Positions 36,594 through 46,281 of a stretch of DNA of 64,000 nucleotides are shown here, in pieces (the first letter of the stretch is position 1; each line of letters opens with the position of its first letter). Under the pieces are notes generated by a model. That model searched no databases, had not been told where the DNA came from, and saw nothing but the letters and a program-made list of their open reading frames with translations. Made by a program: the position numbers and the translations under genes. This stretch comes from an uncultured Eubacterium sp. (GTDB lineage Bacteria > Bacillota > Clostridia > Lachnospirales > Lachnospiraceae): NCBI GenBank assembly GCA_910586225.1, contig CAJUIL010000016.1, positions 1 through 64,000 of the forward strand. Direction: 5' to 3'.

Positions 36594-37458
36594 ACTTTTG
36601 AACCTCCTCAATAATTTTCTTTGGGGTGGAAGCCCCTGCGGTAATACCTACGTTATCAATGTGACCAGTCTCAGATAATTGTAAATCTGCCGCGGTCTGT
36701 ATATAGTAAGTATTTGCACATTCTTCTTTGCATATCTCATACAGTTTCTGCGTATTCGAACTGCTCCTTCCTCCAATGACAATCATAAGGTCGGAAGTTT
36801 CTGCCAGACTTGCTGCTTCATTCTGCCGTTCTTCTGTAGCGTTACAAATTGTATTCAATACACGTATATCTCTAATATAACCTTTTTTTTGAATAATTTC
36901 AACTAGTTCTTGAAATTTCTTGTAATTAAAAGTCGTTTGTGCCACAATACACACTTTTTTGCCGGATTTCGGACAGTAATTTTCCGCTTCCTGCGCATTT
37001 GCGATAACCGTTGTATACGCAGGATCACACCAGCCGCGGATCCCCTCGACCTCCGGATGCGTAGCGCTGCCAATAATGACAATCTCATAACCGTCCTTTG
37101 AAAACTCCTCGACAATCTGGTGGATCTTAAGTACAAACGGGCAGGTCGCATCCTCAACCGCATATCCGGCCTGCTCCAGCTTTTCGTAAACCTCCCTGGA
37201 TACACCGTGAGAACGGATAATGACGGTCCCCTTATGCTCTCGCTGTGTCCCGGCCAAGCCTTTTTGATCCAGCGCTTCTAAATCCTCAATGACACGGACT
37301 CCCTTCTGTTCCAGATCCCTGACCACCTCTTCGTTATGGATGATCGGTCCGTAAGTATAAACAGGCCCGTTTTTTATATCGGCTTGTTCATATACTTTAT
37401 TAACCGCCCGCTTCACACCAAAACAAAATCCGGCGCTTCTTGCTACTGTAATATTCAT
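36574..37458 (-). CDS. ispH: 4-hydroxy-3-methylbut-2-enyl diphosphate reductase
   Basis: 294 residues. Three conserved cysteines bind the [4Fe-4S] cluster: AGFCFGVKRAV, DATCPFVLKIH and NTICNATEERQ. IRSHGVSREVYE and GGRSSSNTQKLYEIC are further IspH signatures. It makes IPP and DMAPP in the last step of the MEP isoprenoid pathway and so supplies the undecaprenyl carrier used by the polysaccharide and cell wall genes. The ATG overlaps the cmk stop by four bases; the 3' end overlaps the S1 gene. Confidence 0.97.
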   Translation of the reverse strand: MNITVARSAGFCFGVKRAVNKVYEQADIKNGPVYTYGPIIHNEEVVRDLEQKGVRVIEDLEALDQKGLAGTQREHKGTVIIRSHGVSREVYEKLEQAGYAVEDATCPFVLKIHQIVEEFSKDGYEIVIIGSATHPEVEGIRGWCDPAYTTVIANAQEAENYCPKSGKKVCIVAQTTFNYKKFQELVEIIQKKGYIRDIRVLNTICNATEERQNEAASLAETSDLMIVIGGRSSSNTQKLYEICKEECANTYYIQTAADLQLSETGHIDNVGITAGASTPKKIIEEVQKYVRTKL

Positions 37459-38129
37459 TGCTTTCCAGCTGCCCTCTCATAAATTTCTCTTACTGTGGCT
37501 ACCACCTGGTCGATATCCATAGCGGTAGCATCTACCAGCACGGCGTCGTCCGCCTGCCTTAACGGTGCGATATCCCGGTTCATATCCCGGTAGTCACGCT
37601 CCTTAATATCCGCCTCGATCTGCGCATAATCAGCCGCGACACCTTTTTTTACCAGCTCTTCATATCTGCGTCTGGCACGGGCAGACACCTCGGCGGTCAG
37701 ATAGATCTTGACCTGGGCGTTTGGCAGCACGCAGGTACCGATATCGCGCCCGTCCATAATAACGTCGTTTGTTTCCGCAAGCTTTTGCTCAAGCGCAGTC
37801 AGCTTTGCACGCACAGCCGGATAAATACTCGTGTTGGAAGCCATAATACCAACCTCCTCAGCCCGGATATAGTCGTTGACGTTTTCACCGTTTAAGATAA
37901 CGCGCTGGACGCCGTCCTGATAAGCAAGCGTAATATCAATATCCGCACACGCGTCAGAAATAGCCGTCTCATCTGCCGGGTCAATTTTTTTCCGCAGAAA
38001 ACAGAGCGCCATTGCGCGGTACATGGCCCCAGTATCCACGTATACAAATGATAACTCATTTGCAAGGCGTTTGGCAATGGTACTTTTTCCCGCGCCGGAA
38101 GGCCCGTCGATTGCGATATTAAAACTCAT
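37455..38129 (-). CDS. cmk: Cytidylate kinase
   Basis: 224 residues, usual length. FNIAIDGPSGAGKSTIAKRLA holds the P-loop, VDTGAMYRAMAL the substrate-binding region and VIMDGRDIGTCVLPNA the CMP-binding site. It phosphorylates CMP and dCMP. The start overlaps the upstream oxidoreductase gene by four bases and the stop overlaps ispH by four, so three or four genes are translationally coupled. The cmk-ispH-S1 order is common in Clostridia. Confidence 0.97.
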   Translation of the reverse strand: MSFNIAIDGPSGAGKSTIAKRLANELSFVYVDTGAMYRAMALCFLRKKIDPADETAISDACADIDITLAYQDGVQRVILNGENVNDYIRAEEVGIMASNTSIYPAVRAKLTALEQKLAETNDVIMDGRDIGTCVLPNAQVKIYLTAEVSARARRRYEELVKKGVAADYAQIEADIKERDYRDMNRDIAPLRQADDAVLVDATAMDIDQVVATVREIYERAAGKQ

Positions 38130-39439
38130 TCTGTTTTGTTTCCTTTCTGTTCTGTTAAAACCGTCTCTGGCTGCCGTAGGCTCTGCCCTGCGCTCATACC
38201 CGCCAGATATCCGCTTGACCAGGCAAGCTGCAGGTTAAATCCTCCGGTCAATGCATCCACATCCAGCATTTCACCCGAAAAATACAGTCCTTTGATAAGC
38301 CGTGACTCCATGGTAGAGGGATTGACCTCTTTTACAGCAACGCCGCCTCTTGTAATAATGGCTTCTTTTAAGTCCCGCAGCCCGGTCAGCGTTGCCGGAA
38401 AGCCTTTGATAAGCTGCAGCAGGCTTTTGCGCTCTTCCCTTGTGATCTCATTCACCTTTCGCTGCGGATCAATACCGCTTAACGCGATCACAACCGGGAT
38501 CATTTTTGCTGGCAAAAGATCTCCGAGCGCATTTTTAAACTGCCGGTTCTGCGCCTTTTCAAAATCACGCAGTATGCGCAGGTCCAGCTGCTCCTGCGTA
38601 AGCGCCGGCTTTAGATCGATCGAAAGCATCAGCGGGCCCTTGGCAAGCCGATCGCCGACAACAGCGCTTGCCGTCAGCATCAGCGGACCGCTTACGCCAA
38701 AGTGTGTAAACAGCAATTCGCCGAAATCCTCATACAAGCTCCTGCGCCCGTCACTGATACTTGCACGGACATTTTTAAGAGAAAGCCCCTGGAGATTTTT
38801 GATATAAGCTTCTTTTGCAGCCATTGCAGACAAGCTCGGCGTCTGCGGAATGATCGTATGGCCGAATTGCTGCGCAAACAAGTACCCGTCCCCGTCCGAA
38901 CCAGTGGCCGGATAGGAAAGCCCCCCTGTCGCAAGGATTACTTTTTCTGCAGGATACGTGCGGCCCGTACTGTCCGTAATCAGAAAGCATCCGTTTTCTT
39001 TTACGACAGAGCATACCCTTGTATGCAGACGTACGGACACCTGCAGCCGCCGCAGCGTCTCGGACAGCGCGCGGATAATATCGGAGGAATGATCCGACAC
39101 CGGAAAGACACGCCCTCCACGCTCTGTTTTTAACGGAATTTTATTCTGCTCGAAAAAATCCATAACGCGAAAATTGTCAAACGTGTAGATGGCGCTGTAC
39201 ATAAATTTCGCATTGCGCAGGATCTGTCCAAAAAGCTCCTGCGTTTCACAGGCATTCGTCACATTGCAGCGTCCTTTACCTGTCAGATACAGTTTTTTTC
39301 CGAGCTTTTCGTTGCGCTCCAGCAAAAGCACACTGTATCCCTGCTCCGCCGCGGCCACAGCGGCCATCATACCAGCGGCCCCGCCGCCAATGACCGCAAT
39401 CTGGCCAGACCTTCCGGCTTCCTTCGCACCTTCCTTCAT
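38126..39439 (-). CDS. HI0933/BaiN-family FAD-dependent oxidoreductase
   Basis: 437 residues from the ATG at 39439, which has AGAAGGGG at good distance; the open frame extends to 39514 without a ribosome site. IAVIGGGAAGMMAAVAAAEQG is the FAD-binding Rossmann motif, GRCNVTNACE is the family-specific second motif, and VDALTGGFNLQLAWSSGYLAG the C-terminal flavin-binding stretch. The family is called aminoacetone oxidase-like or BaiN-like; the true substrate is uncertain. It is upstream of cmk and overlaps it. Confidence 0.9.
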   Translation of the reverse strand: MKEGAKEAGRSGQIAVIGGGAAGMMAAVAAAEQGYSVLLLERNEKLGKKLYLTGKGRCNVTNACETQELFGQILRNAKFMYSAIYTFDNFRVMDFFEQNKIPLKTERGGRVFPVSDHSSDIIRALSETLRRLQVSVRLHTRVCSVVKENGCFLITDSTGRTYPAEKVILATGGLSYPATGSDGDGYLFAQQFGHTIIPQTPSLSAMAAKEAYIKNLQGLSLKNVRASISDGRRSLYEDFGELLFTHFGVSGPLMLTASAVVGDRLAKGPLMLSIDLKPALTQEQLDLRILRDFEKAQNRQFKNALGDLLPAKMIPVVIALSGIDPQRKVNEITREERKSLLQLIKGFPATLTGLRDLKEAIITRGGVAVKEVNPSTMESRLIKGLYFSGEMLDVDALTGGFNLQLAWSSGYLAGMSAGQSLRQPETVLTEQKGNKTE

Positions 39440-39485
39440 TTCCATACCCCTTCTGCACCAGCCTATCTTTACCATAAATCGAGAA

Positions 39486-40412
39486 CTATAGATCAAGATC
39501 CCCGGCCTTAGCATAATGCATTTTTAATTTATCATCGATATAATCAATCTCGTCGTTTTCGTATACCTGATATTCGTCCCAAATCTGCTCCAGCTGCTCC
39601 AGCGTGTCCGCCACCTCATCCTGCTTACGCATACACAGGGCAACGATCAGCGCATTGATCACGCTAAGCGGCGCGGTCAGAGAATCCACAATGGACGCCA
39701 TATCGCTTTCTGCGATCAAGTTGCATGAGGAATACAGGTTCATCGGGGAATGCACGCTGTCTGTCAGCGTAATGACCTTGGCGCTGCGATCGTTAGCAAA
39801 TTCCAGTGCTTTTAGCGTGCGCAGGGAATATCTGGGAAAGCTGATGCCGATGATCACATCTTCCCTGCCGATACGCACCATCTGCTCAAACAGCTCGCTG
39901 GAGCTGTTTGTATGCAGCAGATGTACATGATCAAACATCAGATTCAGATAAAACGACAAAAACGCTGCAAGCGGCGCGCAGCTGCGGATACCAACAATAT
40001 AGATCCGCCTCGCGGACAGTATCGTCTCGACCGCCAGCTCAAACACATTTTGATCCAGCTTTTCCAGTGTGCCCCGGATACGCTCCATATCCGATGTAAG
40101 GACCGATTCCAGCACTTTTGAACGGCTGATCCTTCCATAGGTGACCTCGACCCGCTGGACGCCGTCCAGCTTGTCGCGCACCATCTCCTCCAGCGCCCTT
40201 TGGAACTGCGGATATCCTTTGTATCCCAGCTGTGCGGCAAAGCGCACAACTGTAGATTCACTAACGCCGACCACTTCCCCAAGCCTTGCGGCGGTCAGAA
40301 ATACCGCCTTGTCATAATTGTCCGTAATATAAGTCGCCAAAAGCTTCTGCCCTTTGCTCATCGTGCTGTAACGCTCGTTGATCCGGTTCGTCAGCTCATT
40401 TGTATTGCCCAT
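39486..40412 (-). CDS. RpiR/MurR-family transcription regulator
   Basis: 308 residues. The N-terminal helix-turn-helix domain (RLGEVVGVSESTVVRFAAQLG) is followed by a SIS sugar-isomerase domain (ARRIYIVGIRSCAPLAAFLS, then IGISFPRYSLRTLKALEFA). Such regulators sense phosphosugars, for example MurNAc-6-phosphate or glucosamine-6-phosphate. Its start lies six bases after the stop of the L,D-transpeptidase gene, which suggests co-transcription and a link with cell wall sugar turnover. The effector cannot be predicted. Confidence 0.9.
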   Translation of the reverse strand: MGNTNELTNRINERYSTMSKGQKLLATYITDNYDKAVFLTAARLGEVVGVSESTVVRFAAQLGYKGYPQFQRALEEMVRDKLDGVQRVEVTYGRISRSKVLESVLTSDMERIRGTLEKLDQNVFELAVETILSARRIYIVGIRSCAPLAAFLSFYLNLMFDHVHLLHTNSSSELFEQMVRIGREDVIIGISFPRYSLRTLKALEFANDRSAKVITLTDSVHSPMNLYSSCNLIAESDMASIVDSLTAPLSVINALIVALCMRKQDEVADTLEQLEQIWDEYQVYENDEIDYIDDKLKMHYAKAGDLDL

Positions 40413-40418
40413 TGTCGG

Positions 40419-42371
40419 CTATACTCCGGCATACTGTACCGGGACAGCCGTAATCGTACGGATTTTCTGTGCCGTATTGCCTTGTGCGTCCGTATAAAAA
40501 TATGCGATCTTATAAATTCCAGTATCAGCAATCGTAAAATCCGCCCCCTGCTGCAGCATCAGATCTGTTTCCGCCGCACCTGGATACAGCTGGTAAGTCA
40601 CGATACATTGGATCCCTTCCGTCGTAGCAGAGGTACGCTGTGTCCCATCAGAAAAAACGGTAACCGTCTGTACCGAAACATTTTGCATCGGGTCGATCAC
40701 ATTGCCTGCCGGCCTGCTGTCATCCGCAGGCGCAAGGATCGTATGATGTACCGAAACGGCAGCCGGCTCTGTTGGATTCACTGGCTCCGTCGGGTTTGTT
40801 GGCTCTGTCGGGTTCACTGGCTCTGTCGGATTCACTGGATTTGTCGGAACTTCAGGCTCTTGCGGATTTCCCGGAGCTACTGGGTCCGTCGGGTCTGTCG
40901 GATTTTCTGGATCCGTTGGGTTTACTGGCTCATCCGGTTCCTCCGGCTTTTCTTCCTTTTTTGCGACAACAAGCTTCCGTTTCTTTTCCGCAACGAGATA
41001 CTTGTCTGTCTTTAAGCTTTTTTCAGGATTGGAGCAATAATAACGGATGGTGTAGGTTCCTGATCCAGCAAGCCTGTATGATCCGTTTTTCGACACAGTT
41101 TTTACCTTTCCGTCCGGACTGGTCACCTTAATGCTGATCTTTGATGTCATGCTTTTTCCGGATACCAGCTTTGCCGTCACGCCGGAGATCAGCTTTTTAT
41201 AATTAATAGAAGCGGTTCCCTCTGCAAGCTGTATCGTCTTAAAATTATCCTTGCTTGATATAACAGGCTTTTTCGTATCCTTGACCACAATACGCATATA
41301 TTCTTCTGTGACAAGCTTATTCGTAGGATTTTTTAAGTAATACATGATCCGGTACGTTCCGGTATGGTTGAGCTTGAATGTCTCTGCCCGCACGCCTTTA
41401 TATTCGGTTGTCCCTGGCTTGCGCACCTTTGTAACGATCTTATCAGTCAGCACGGTTCCCATGGAATTTTTCGCTGTAATGCCGGAACGCAGGTTCACCG
41501 TAGACTTATACTCCTTTGTGATTTCCTTACGTACGCCTGATATCGTCGCCTTACTTGCATCGCCGACCGTATAGGTCACCGTCACAGACGCGCTGCGGCC
41601 AAAGGAATCTGTCAGCGAATACGTAACCGGATAGCTGCCCATCTTTTTTGTATTGACGGTTCCCGAAGTATGTATCCAAGCGCTGCTCAGCTGGTTCCCA
41701 GCAGAATCATAGGCCGTCATATCCACTGGAACGAATTTGCCGTTATATTGCGCTGTAGCTTTTGTACTTTTTACAACGATCTTTGGCTGTGTATTTTTTG
41801 TTGCGTATGTATTGTTCGGGTCTGGATCTGTCGGGTCCCAGCCCATACTTACGGACGTACTAACCTTGATCGCCGCCGGCTTGCCAAGCGGATCGTCCTT
41901 GGAGGTCCCATTAAAAATAATGACCTTTGTCTGCAGCGGGCAGTTATCATAGATCCACTTCGCCGCGGCCGTCGTCACGCGTACGCAGCCATGGGACGCG
42001 AGTGAGCCAAGCTTATTATACTGTACATACGATTGTGTTGTTTTATTCTGCTGGTAGTACCAGACGGAATGGAACAGGATAGATCCTGTGATCCTCGTGC
42101 AGTACTGCCCATAGCTTGGGCCATCCAGTATCCACCATGTATATTTGTTCATCGTATAAAAGGTTCCAAGCGGCGTCGCGTATCCTGCCGAGCATACAAA
42201 CGCCGTATATGGCTTGTTGTCATGCGTATAAACCGTAATTACATTTGTTGCCTTATTTACTTTAATATAGTAATTCCCCGTTTCTGCTTTTACATTCGTC
42301 TGAAAGCCCAGAATCATCATGCAGCATAAAAATGTGAATACGATGCTGCGCAGCAGAGTCTTCTTTTTCAT
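40419..42371 (-). CDS. L,D-transpeptidase (YkuD) with Pro/Thr-rich linker
   Basis: 650 residues, secreted. The ATG at 42371 has a perfect AAGGAGG. A signal peptide (LLRSIVFTFLCCMMILGF, cut near VKA) is followed directly by the YkuD catalytic domain with GSLASHGCVRVTTAA, where the cysteine is the catalytic residue. After that come three or so beta-rich Ig-like repeats, each containing GTYRIMYY or GTYTIRYY-like strands. A linker of NPTEP/NPTDP units follows, then a last Ig-like domain. It should make 3-3 cross-links in peptidoglycan or attach proteins to it. Catalytic domain at the N-terminus and Ig domains behind it is an uncommon order. A SIS-domain regulator gene follows at once. Confidence 0.9.
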   Translation of the reverse strand: MKKKTLLRSIVFTFLCCMMILGFQTNVKAETGNYYIKVNKATNVITVYTHDNKPYTAFVCSAGYATPLGTFYTMNKYTWWILDGPSYGQYCTRITGSILFHSVWYYQQNKTTQSYVQYNKLGSLASHGCVRVTTAAAKWIYDNCPLQTKVIIFNGTSKDDPLGKPAAIKVSTSVSMGWDPTDPDPNNTYATKNTQPKIVVKSTKATAQYNGKFVPVDMTAYDSAGNQLSSAWIHTSGTVNTKKMGSYPVTYSLTDSFGRSASVTVTYTVGDASKATISGVRKEITKEYKSTVNLRSGITAKNSMGTVLTDKIVTKVRKPGTTEYKGVRAETFKLNHTGTYRIMYYLKNPTNKLVTEEYMRIVVKDTKKPVISSKDNFKTIQLAEGTASINYKKLISGVTAKLVSGKSMTSKISIKVTSPDGKVKTVSKNGSYRLAGSGTYTIRYYCSNPEKSLKTDKYLVAEKKRKLVVAKKEEKPEEPDEPVNPTDPENPTDPTDPVAPGNPQEPEVPTNPVNPTEPVNPTEPTNPTEPVNPTEPAAVSVHHTILAPADDSRPAGNVIDPMQNVSVQTVTVFSDGTQRTSATTEGIQCIVTYQLYPGAAETDLMLQQGADFTIADTGIYKIAYFYTDAQGNTAQKIRTITAVPVQYAGV

Positions 42372-42411
42372 ATATACCTCCTTCAAAAGCCAAGGCGCCG
42401 GATCTTATTCG

Positions 42412-42450
42412 ATAAAAGGTGCTGCAAACGCCGTTCACAGCACCTTTTAT
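42412..42450 (-). terminator. Rho-independent terminator of the decarboxylase operon
   Basis: ATAAAAGGTGCTG pairs with CAGCACCTTTTAT around a 13-base loop, 40 bases after the oadA stop. Confidence 0.8.
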
Positions 42451-42491
42451 TCTATCCGCAGCTGCCCGCGGATTCAGGCTGCCGCAAATAT

Positions 42492-43910
42492 TTAAACCGG
42501 ATAAGCCCCGTTTTTCGTATCCGCTACGGAAGCATCCACCTTTTTCTGCTGTGCCTCACGGTATTTGAAAAATTCGGTAGCTACCTGCGGGAACAGTGCA
42601 TAAGACAGCACGTCCTCATCCTGCTGCTTCCACTGTTTCATTTCCGCTTCAATCTTGGACAGCTCCGGCTCCAGCAGATCCGCTGGACGGCAGGTGATCG
42701 CGTTTTTCTTATCTTCGCCAAGCACCTTATCCACGATCGCCGGATCAAACGGCTTTACAGTCTGTCCGTATTTTCCAAGCAGCACATCCTTTGTTTCTTT
42801 CGTCGCAACCTTGTAGCGTTCACCCATCAGCACGTTAAAAACTGCCTGTGTCCCTACGATCTGAGAGGACGGCGTTACAAGCGGCGGCTCGCCAAGGTCT
42901 TTGCGCACACGCGGCACCTCTGCAAGCACTTCCTCATATTTATCCTCCTTGCCCTGTTCCTTGAGCTGGGAGATCAGGTTGGACAGCATACCGCCCGGCA
43001 CCTGATATAACAGCGTCTTAATGTTCACGCCAAGTACCTTCGGGTTCATCAGCCCGCTCTCCAGCGCTTCCTCGCGCATCGGACGGAAATAGTCAGCGAT
43101 TTCCGCAAGTAAGTTCTGGTCAAGACCCGTATCGTATACAGAGCCCTTGAACGCTTCTACCATAACCTCCGTCGCCGGCTGTGAAGTACCAAGCGCAAAT
43201 GGAGACATTGCCGTATCCACGATATCGCAGCCTGCCTCGACCGCTTTCATATATGTCATAGAAGCCACGCCGGACGTATAGTGCGTATGCAGCTCGATCG
43301 GAAGGCTTGTCGACGATTTGAGCGCACGTACAAGCGTATCCGCCTCCTGCGGCACCAAAAGTCCCGCCATATCCTTGATGCAGATAGAATCTGCACCCAT
43401 TTCTTCAATCTTCTTTGCCATATCGGTCCAATATTCCAGCGTGTACGCATCGCCGAGCGTATACGACAGCGCTACCTGCGCATGGCCTTTTTCTTTATTG
43501 CAGGCGGTTACGGCTGTCTGAAGATTGCGAAGATCGTTCAGACAGTCAAAAATACGGATAATATCAATACCGTTTGCAATAGATTTCTGCACGAAATATT
43601 CCACTACATCGTCCGCATATGGACGGTAGCCCAAAATATTCTGTCCGCGGAAAAGCATCTGCAGCTTTGTATTTTTAAAACCAGCCTTTAATTTTCGAAG
43701 TCTGTCCCACGGATCTTCCTTTAAGAAACGAAGAGACGCGTCAAACGTAGCCCCGCCCCAGCATTCTACCGCGTGAAAGCCAACCTTGTCCATTTTGTCG
43801 ACGATCGGAAGCATCTGCTCGGTCGTCATTCTTGTCGCGATCAGAGATTGGTGCGCGTCACGTAATATCGTTTCCGTAATTTTTAACGGTTTTTTTGCAA
43901 CTTCTGCCAT
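42492..43910 (-). CDS. oadA: Oxaloacetate decarboxylase alpha / 5S carboxyltransferase subunit
   Basis: 472 residues. ITETILRDAHQSLIATRMTTE is the HMGL-like active-site opening (metal-binding D), FHAVECWGGATFDASLRFL and MLFRGQNILGYRPYADDVV are diagnostic for the carboxyltransferase domain of OadA, pyruvate carboxylase subunit B and transcarboxylase 5S, and IELHTHYTSGVASM holds the metal histidines. The biotin domain is absent from this polypeptide; it is supplied by the separate carrier at 45109-45480. It moves CO2 between oxaloacetate and biotin. It ends the operon and is followed by a terminator. Confidence 0.93.
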   Translation of the reverse strand: MAEVAKKPLKITETILRDAHQSLIATRMTTEQMLPIVDKMDKVGFHAVECWGGATFDASLRFLKEDPWDRLRKLKAGFKNTKLQMLFRGQNILGYRPYADDVVEYFVQKSIANGIDIIRIFDCLNDLRNLQTAVTACNKEKGHAQVALSYTLGDAYTLEYWTDMAKKIEEMGADSICIKDMAGLLVPQEADTLVRALKSSTSLPIELHTHYTSGVASMTYMKAVEAGCDIVDTAMSPFALGTSQPATEVMVEAFKGSVYDTGLDQNLLAEIADYFRPMREEALESGLMNPKVLGVNIKTLLYQVPGGMLSNLISQLKEQGKEDKYEEVLAEVPRVRKDLGEPPLVTPSSQIVGTQAVFNVLMGERYKVATKETKDVLLGKYGQTVKPFDPAIVDKVLGEDKKNAITCRPADLLEPELSKIEAEMKQWKQQDEDVLSYALFPQVATEFFKYREAQQKKVDASVADTKNGAYPV

Positions 43911-43929
43911 CTTTTTTCATTCCTCCCTG

Positions 43930-45081
43930 TTATATACCAAAGATTGCCATAAAGGTTCCGGCTGCTACGGCAGTACCGATAACGCCGGCAACGTTTGGTC
44001 CCATTGCGTGCATCAGTAAGAAGTTCGTTGGATCTTCTTCAGCGCCTACCTTCTGCGATACACGCGCTGCCATAGGAACTGCGGATACACCGGCAGAACC
44101 AATTAACGGATTAATCTTGCCATGTGTCAGTACACAGAGCAGCTTGCCAAGCAGTACGCCGGCTGCCGTACCGAATGCAAACGCAATCAGGCCAAGCGCT
44201 ACGATTTTTAATGTGCTCCAATTCAAAAACGCTTCCGCGCTTGTCGACGCACCTACCGATGTGCCAAGCAGGATAACTACGATGTACATTAACGCGTTGG
44301 ACGCCGTATCTGTCAGCTGTCTTACCACGCCGGACTCACGGAACAGGTTACCAAGCATCAGCATACCCACGAGCGGTGCAGTCGTCGGGAGCAGCAGACA
44401 GACAATGATCGTAACGACGATCGGAAACAGGATCTTCTCCAGCTTGGATACCGGGCGAAGGTTCTGCATTTTAATCTGGCGCTCTTTCTTAGTCGTCAGC
44501 GCCTTCATGATCGGCGGCTGGATAACCGGAACGAGGGACATATAAGAATAAGCCGCCACCGCGATCGGTCCCATCAGAGCCGCCTGTCCGAGCTTTCCAG
44601 CCAGGAAAATAGAGGTCGGGCCGTCAGCGCCGCCGATAATGGAAATCGCTGCCGCCGCCTTATCGTTAAAGCCCATTAAAATAGCCATAAAATAAGCCAT
44701 ATAAATACCGAACTGCGCCGCCGCACCCATCAGAAAGCTAATCGGATTCGCGATCAGCGGCCCAAAGTCCGTCATCGCCCCGACGCCTAAAAAGATCAGC
44801 GACGGAAGGATGGACCATTCATCCAGCGTATAAAAATAATACAGTAAGCCTCCAACACCATTGCTCGTCTCCTCCGGACTTGCCATAATATCCGGATAAA
44901 TGTTGACAAGCAGCATACCAAATGCGATCGGCACAAGCAAAAGCGGTTCATAGCCCTTTGCGATCGCAAGGAATAAAAAGACACAGGCAACCAGGATCAT
45001 CAGGTAATTTCCCCATGTCAGGTTGAAAAATGCCGTCTGGTGCAGGAGGTTACTCATTGTCTCTCCAACGTAACTAAGCAT
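43930..45081 (-). CDS. oadB: Sodium-pumping decarboxylase beta subunit
   Basis: 383 residues with nine to eleven helices. IGGADGPTSIFLAGKLG, ISIIGGADG and the earlier LIFLGVGAMTDFGPLIANP are the hallmark sequences of OadB/MmdB/GcdB, including the acidic residues used in Na+ transport. It decarboxylates carboxybiotin and exports Na+. The ATG at 45081 has GGAGGACAAAT upstream. Adjacent genes supply the biotin carrier and both carboxyltransferase types. Confidence 0.96.
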   Translation of the reverse strand: MLSYVGETMSNLLHQTAFFNLTWGNYLMILVACVFLFLAIAKGYEPLLLVPIAFGMLLVNIYPDIMASPEETSNGVGGLLYYFYTLDEWSILPSLIFLGVGAMTDFGPLIANPISFLMGAAAQFGIYMAYFMAILMGFNDKAAAAISIIGGADGPTSIFLAGKLGQAALMGPIAVAAYSYMSLVPVIQPPIMKALTTKKERQIKMQNLRPVSKLEKILFPIVVTIIVCLLLPTTAPLVGMLMLGNLFRESGVVRQLTDTASNALMYIVVILLGTSVGASTSAEAFLNWSTLKIVALGLIAFAFGTAAGVLLGKLLCVLTHGKINPLIGSAGVSAVPMAARVSQKVGAEEDPTNFLLMHAMGPNVAGVIGTAVAAGTFMAIFGI

Positions 45082-45108
45082 ATTTGTCCTCCTAATTCGA
45101 TTTCCATA

Positions 45109-45480
45109 TTAATTCATCGTAGCCAGTAACGCGCCTGATTCCACCGTATCGCCAACCGCTACCTCTATGCTTGCTACGGTACCGTCCTGCGGTGCAACAA
45201 CCGGAGTCTCCATCTTCATGATCTCCAGCACAAGGATTGTATCACCCTTTTTCACCTGTTTGCCAACAGCAGATTCCAGCTTGAATACCTTGCCTGCCGC
45301 GCCTGCCTCGATCTTAATGCTGCCTGCCGCGCCGGACGCCTTTGGAGCTGCCGCCGGAGCCGGAGCTTTCGCCGCTGCTCTCGGAGCCGCTGCCGCCATC
45401 GGAGCAGACTGGGATGCACCTGTTTCTTCTACGGTAACGTCATAAACATTTCCATTTACGGTGATTGTATAGCTTTTCAT
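45109..45480 (-). CDS. Biotin carboxyl carrier protein of the decarboxylase
   Basis: 123 residues. A short N-terminal beta region (KSYTITVNGNVYDVTVEE), an Ala/Pro-rich flexible linker (about residues 27-52), and a biotinyl domain with EIMKMETPV, where K89 is the biotinylation site; the usual AMKM is IMKM here. It shuttles CO2 from the carboxyltransferase to OadB, like the gamma subunit of methylmalonyl-CoA decarboxylase or transcarboxylase 1.3S. The gene lies between oadG and oadB in the operon. Confidence 0.95.
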   Translation of the reverse strand: MKSYTITVNGNVYDVTVEETGASQSAPMAAAAPRAAAKAPAPAAAPKASGAAGSIKIEAGAAGKVFKLESAVGKQVKKGDTILVLEIMKMETPVVAPQDGTVASIEVAVGDTVESGALLATMN

Positions 45481-45528
45481 TTTATTTCCTCCTAATATTC
45501 TATTTATATATATCTTGCTTCACATCAT

Positions 45529-46263
45529 TTATTTTCTTCTCTTGATCGACCGTACGACAAAGCCGTCCGCTGCCAGCGTCCCTTCGGATGCCGCGATAGC
45601 CGCCGCAATAACCGCGATCAGCTCTGCATCGTCCTGCTGCGGCTCTTCTACCTGTACCACAGGCGCGGAAGAGACTGCCGGAACCGGCGCTGGTTCTGGT
45701 GCATTTTTCGCCCTTGCCTTTTCCTCCAGATATGGGATCACCTTAAAGCCGTAAATAACAAGGCTGATCAGGATCAGGATCATAAATACCGTTCCAAGGC
45801 CCATCAGCGTATTCATTGCCGCCTTCTGCATTTTTTCGCCAAGGGAATAATTTTCATCCAGCGTCACACTTGTAATCTGCATATCCAGATAATTGTACAC
45901 ACAGGTCAGTGTTAAGTCACGCCCTTTAAAATCCATCAGCTGCGCCGTCGTCAGCGTTTTGCCGGATTTTTCAACCGTCATCTCGCCCAGCTTTACAAAT
46001 TCACCGACATCTGCTTTGATTTCCTTCCACTGTTTCATCAGTCCTACGATAATCGTATCGCCATACTGCTCGTAGTATGCAATCCCTTCGTCAATCTGCG
46101 CGTCTGTAAATTCCGGAAGGCTCTGGGCAAGGTTCTCGCTCGTGGCCTTAAGCTCGTCGTAAGACTTGCCGTTATAATCCATCCTTTTCGGATCCTCCCC
46201 GCAGGCAGCCAGGCCAAGCAAAAGCATACACAGACTGACGATCAGACATAATTTTTTCTTCAT
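45529..46263 (-). CDS. OadG-type gamma/delta subunit, lipoprotein-like
   Basis: 244 residues. The N-terminus is a lipoprotein signal (LIVSLCMLLLGLAAC; the C is the lipid site) followed by an extracytoplasmic domain of about 120 residues. A transmembrane helix (TVFMILILISLVIYGF) near residues 158-173 and a cytoplasmic tail with PEPAPVPAV and DDAELIAVIAAAIAASEG follow, as in OadG family small subunits of Na+ pumps. It assembles the carboxyltransferase and membrane parts. The extra outer domain is typical for clostridial members but its role is unknown. Confidence 0.85.
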   Translation of the reverse strand: MKKKLCLIVSLCMLLLGLAACGEDPKRMDYNGKSYDELKATSENLAQSLPEFTDAQIDEGIAYYEQYGDTIIVGLMKQWKEIKADVGEFVKLGEMTVEKSGKTLTTAQLMDFKGRDLTLTCVYNYLDMQITSVTLDENYSLGEKMQKAAMNTLMGLGTVFMILILISLVIYGFKVIPYLEEKARAKNAPEPAPVPAVSSAPVVQVEEPQQDDAELIAVIAAAIAASEGTLAADGFVVRSIKRRK

Positions 46264-46281
46264 ATACTATCCGTCACCTTT

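Noticed and set aside
38136..38807. 223-codon plus-strand open frame
   Set aside because: Complement of the FAD oxidoreductase gene; serine/arginine-rich shadow.
38931..38936. C6 run as a further phase-variation tract
   Set aside because: Too short for frequent slippage and in a housekeeping gene.
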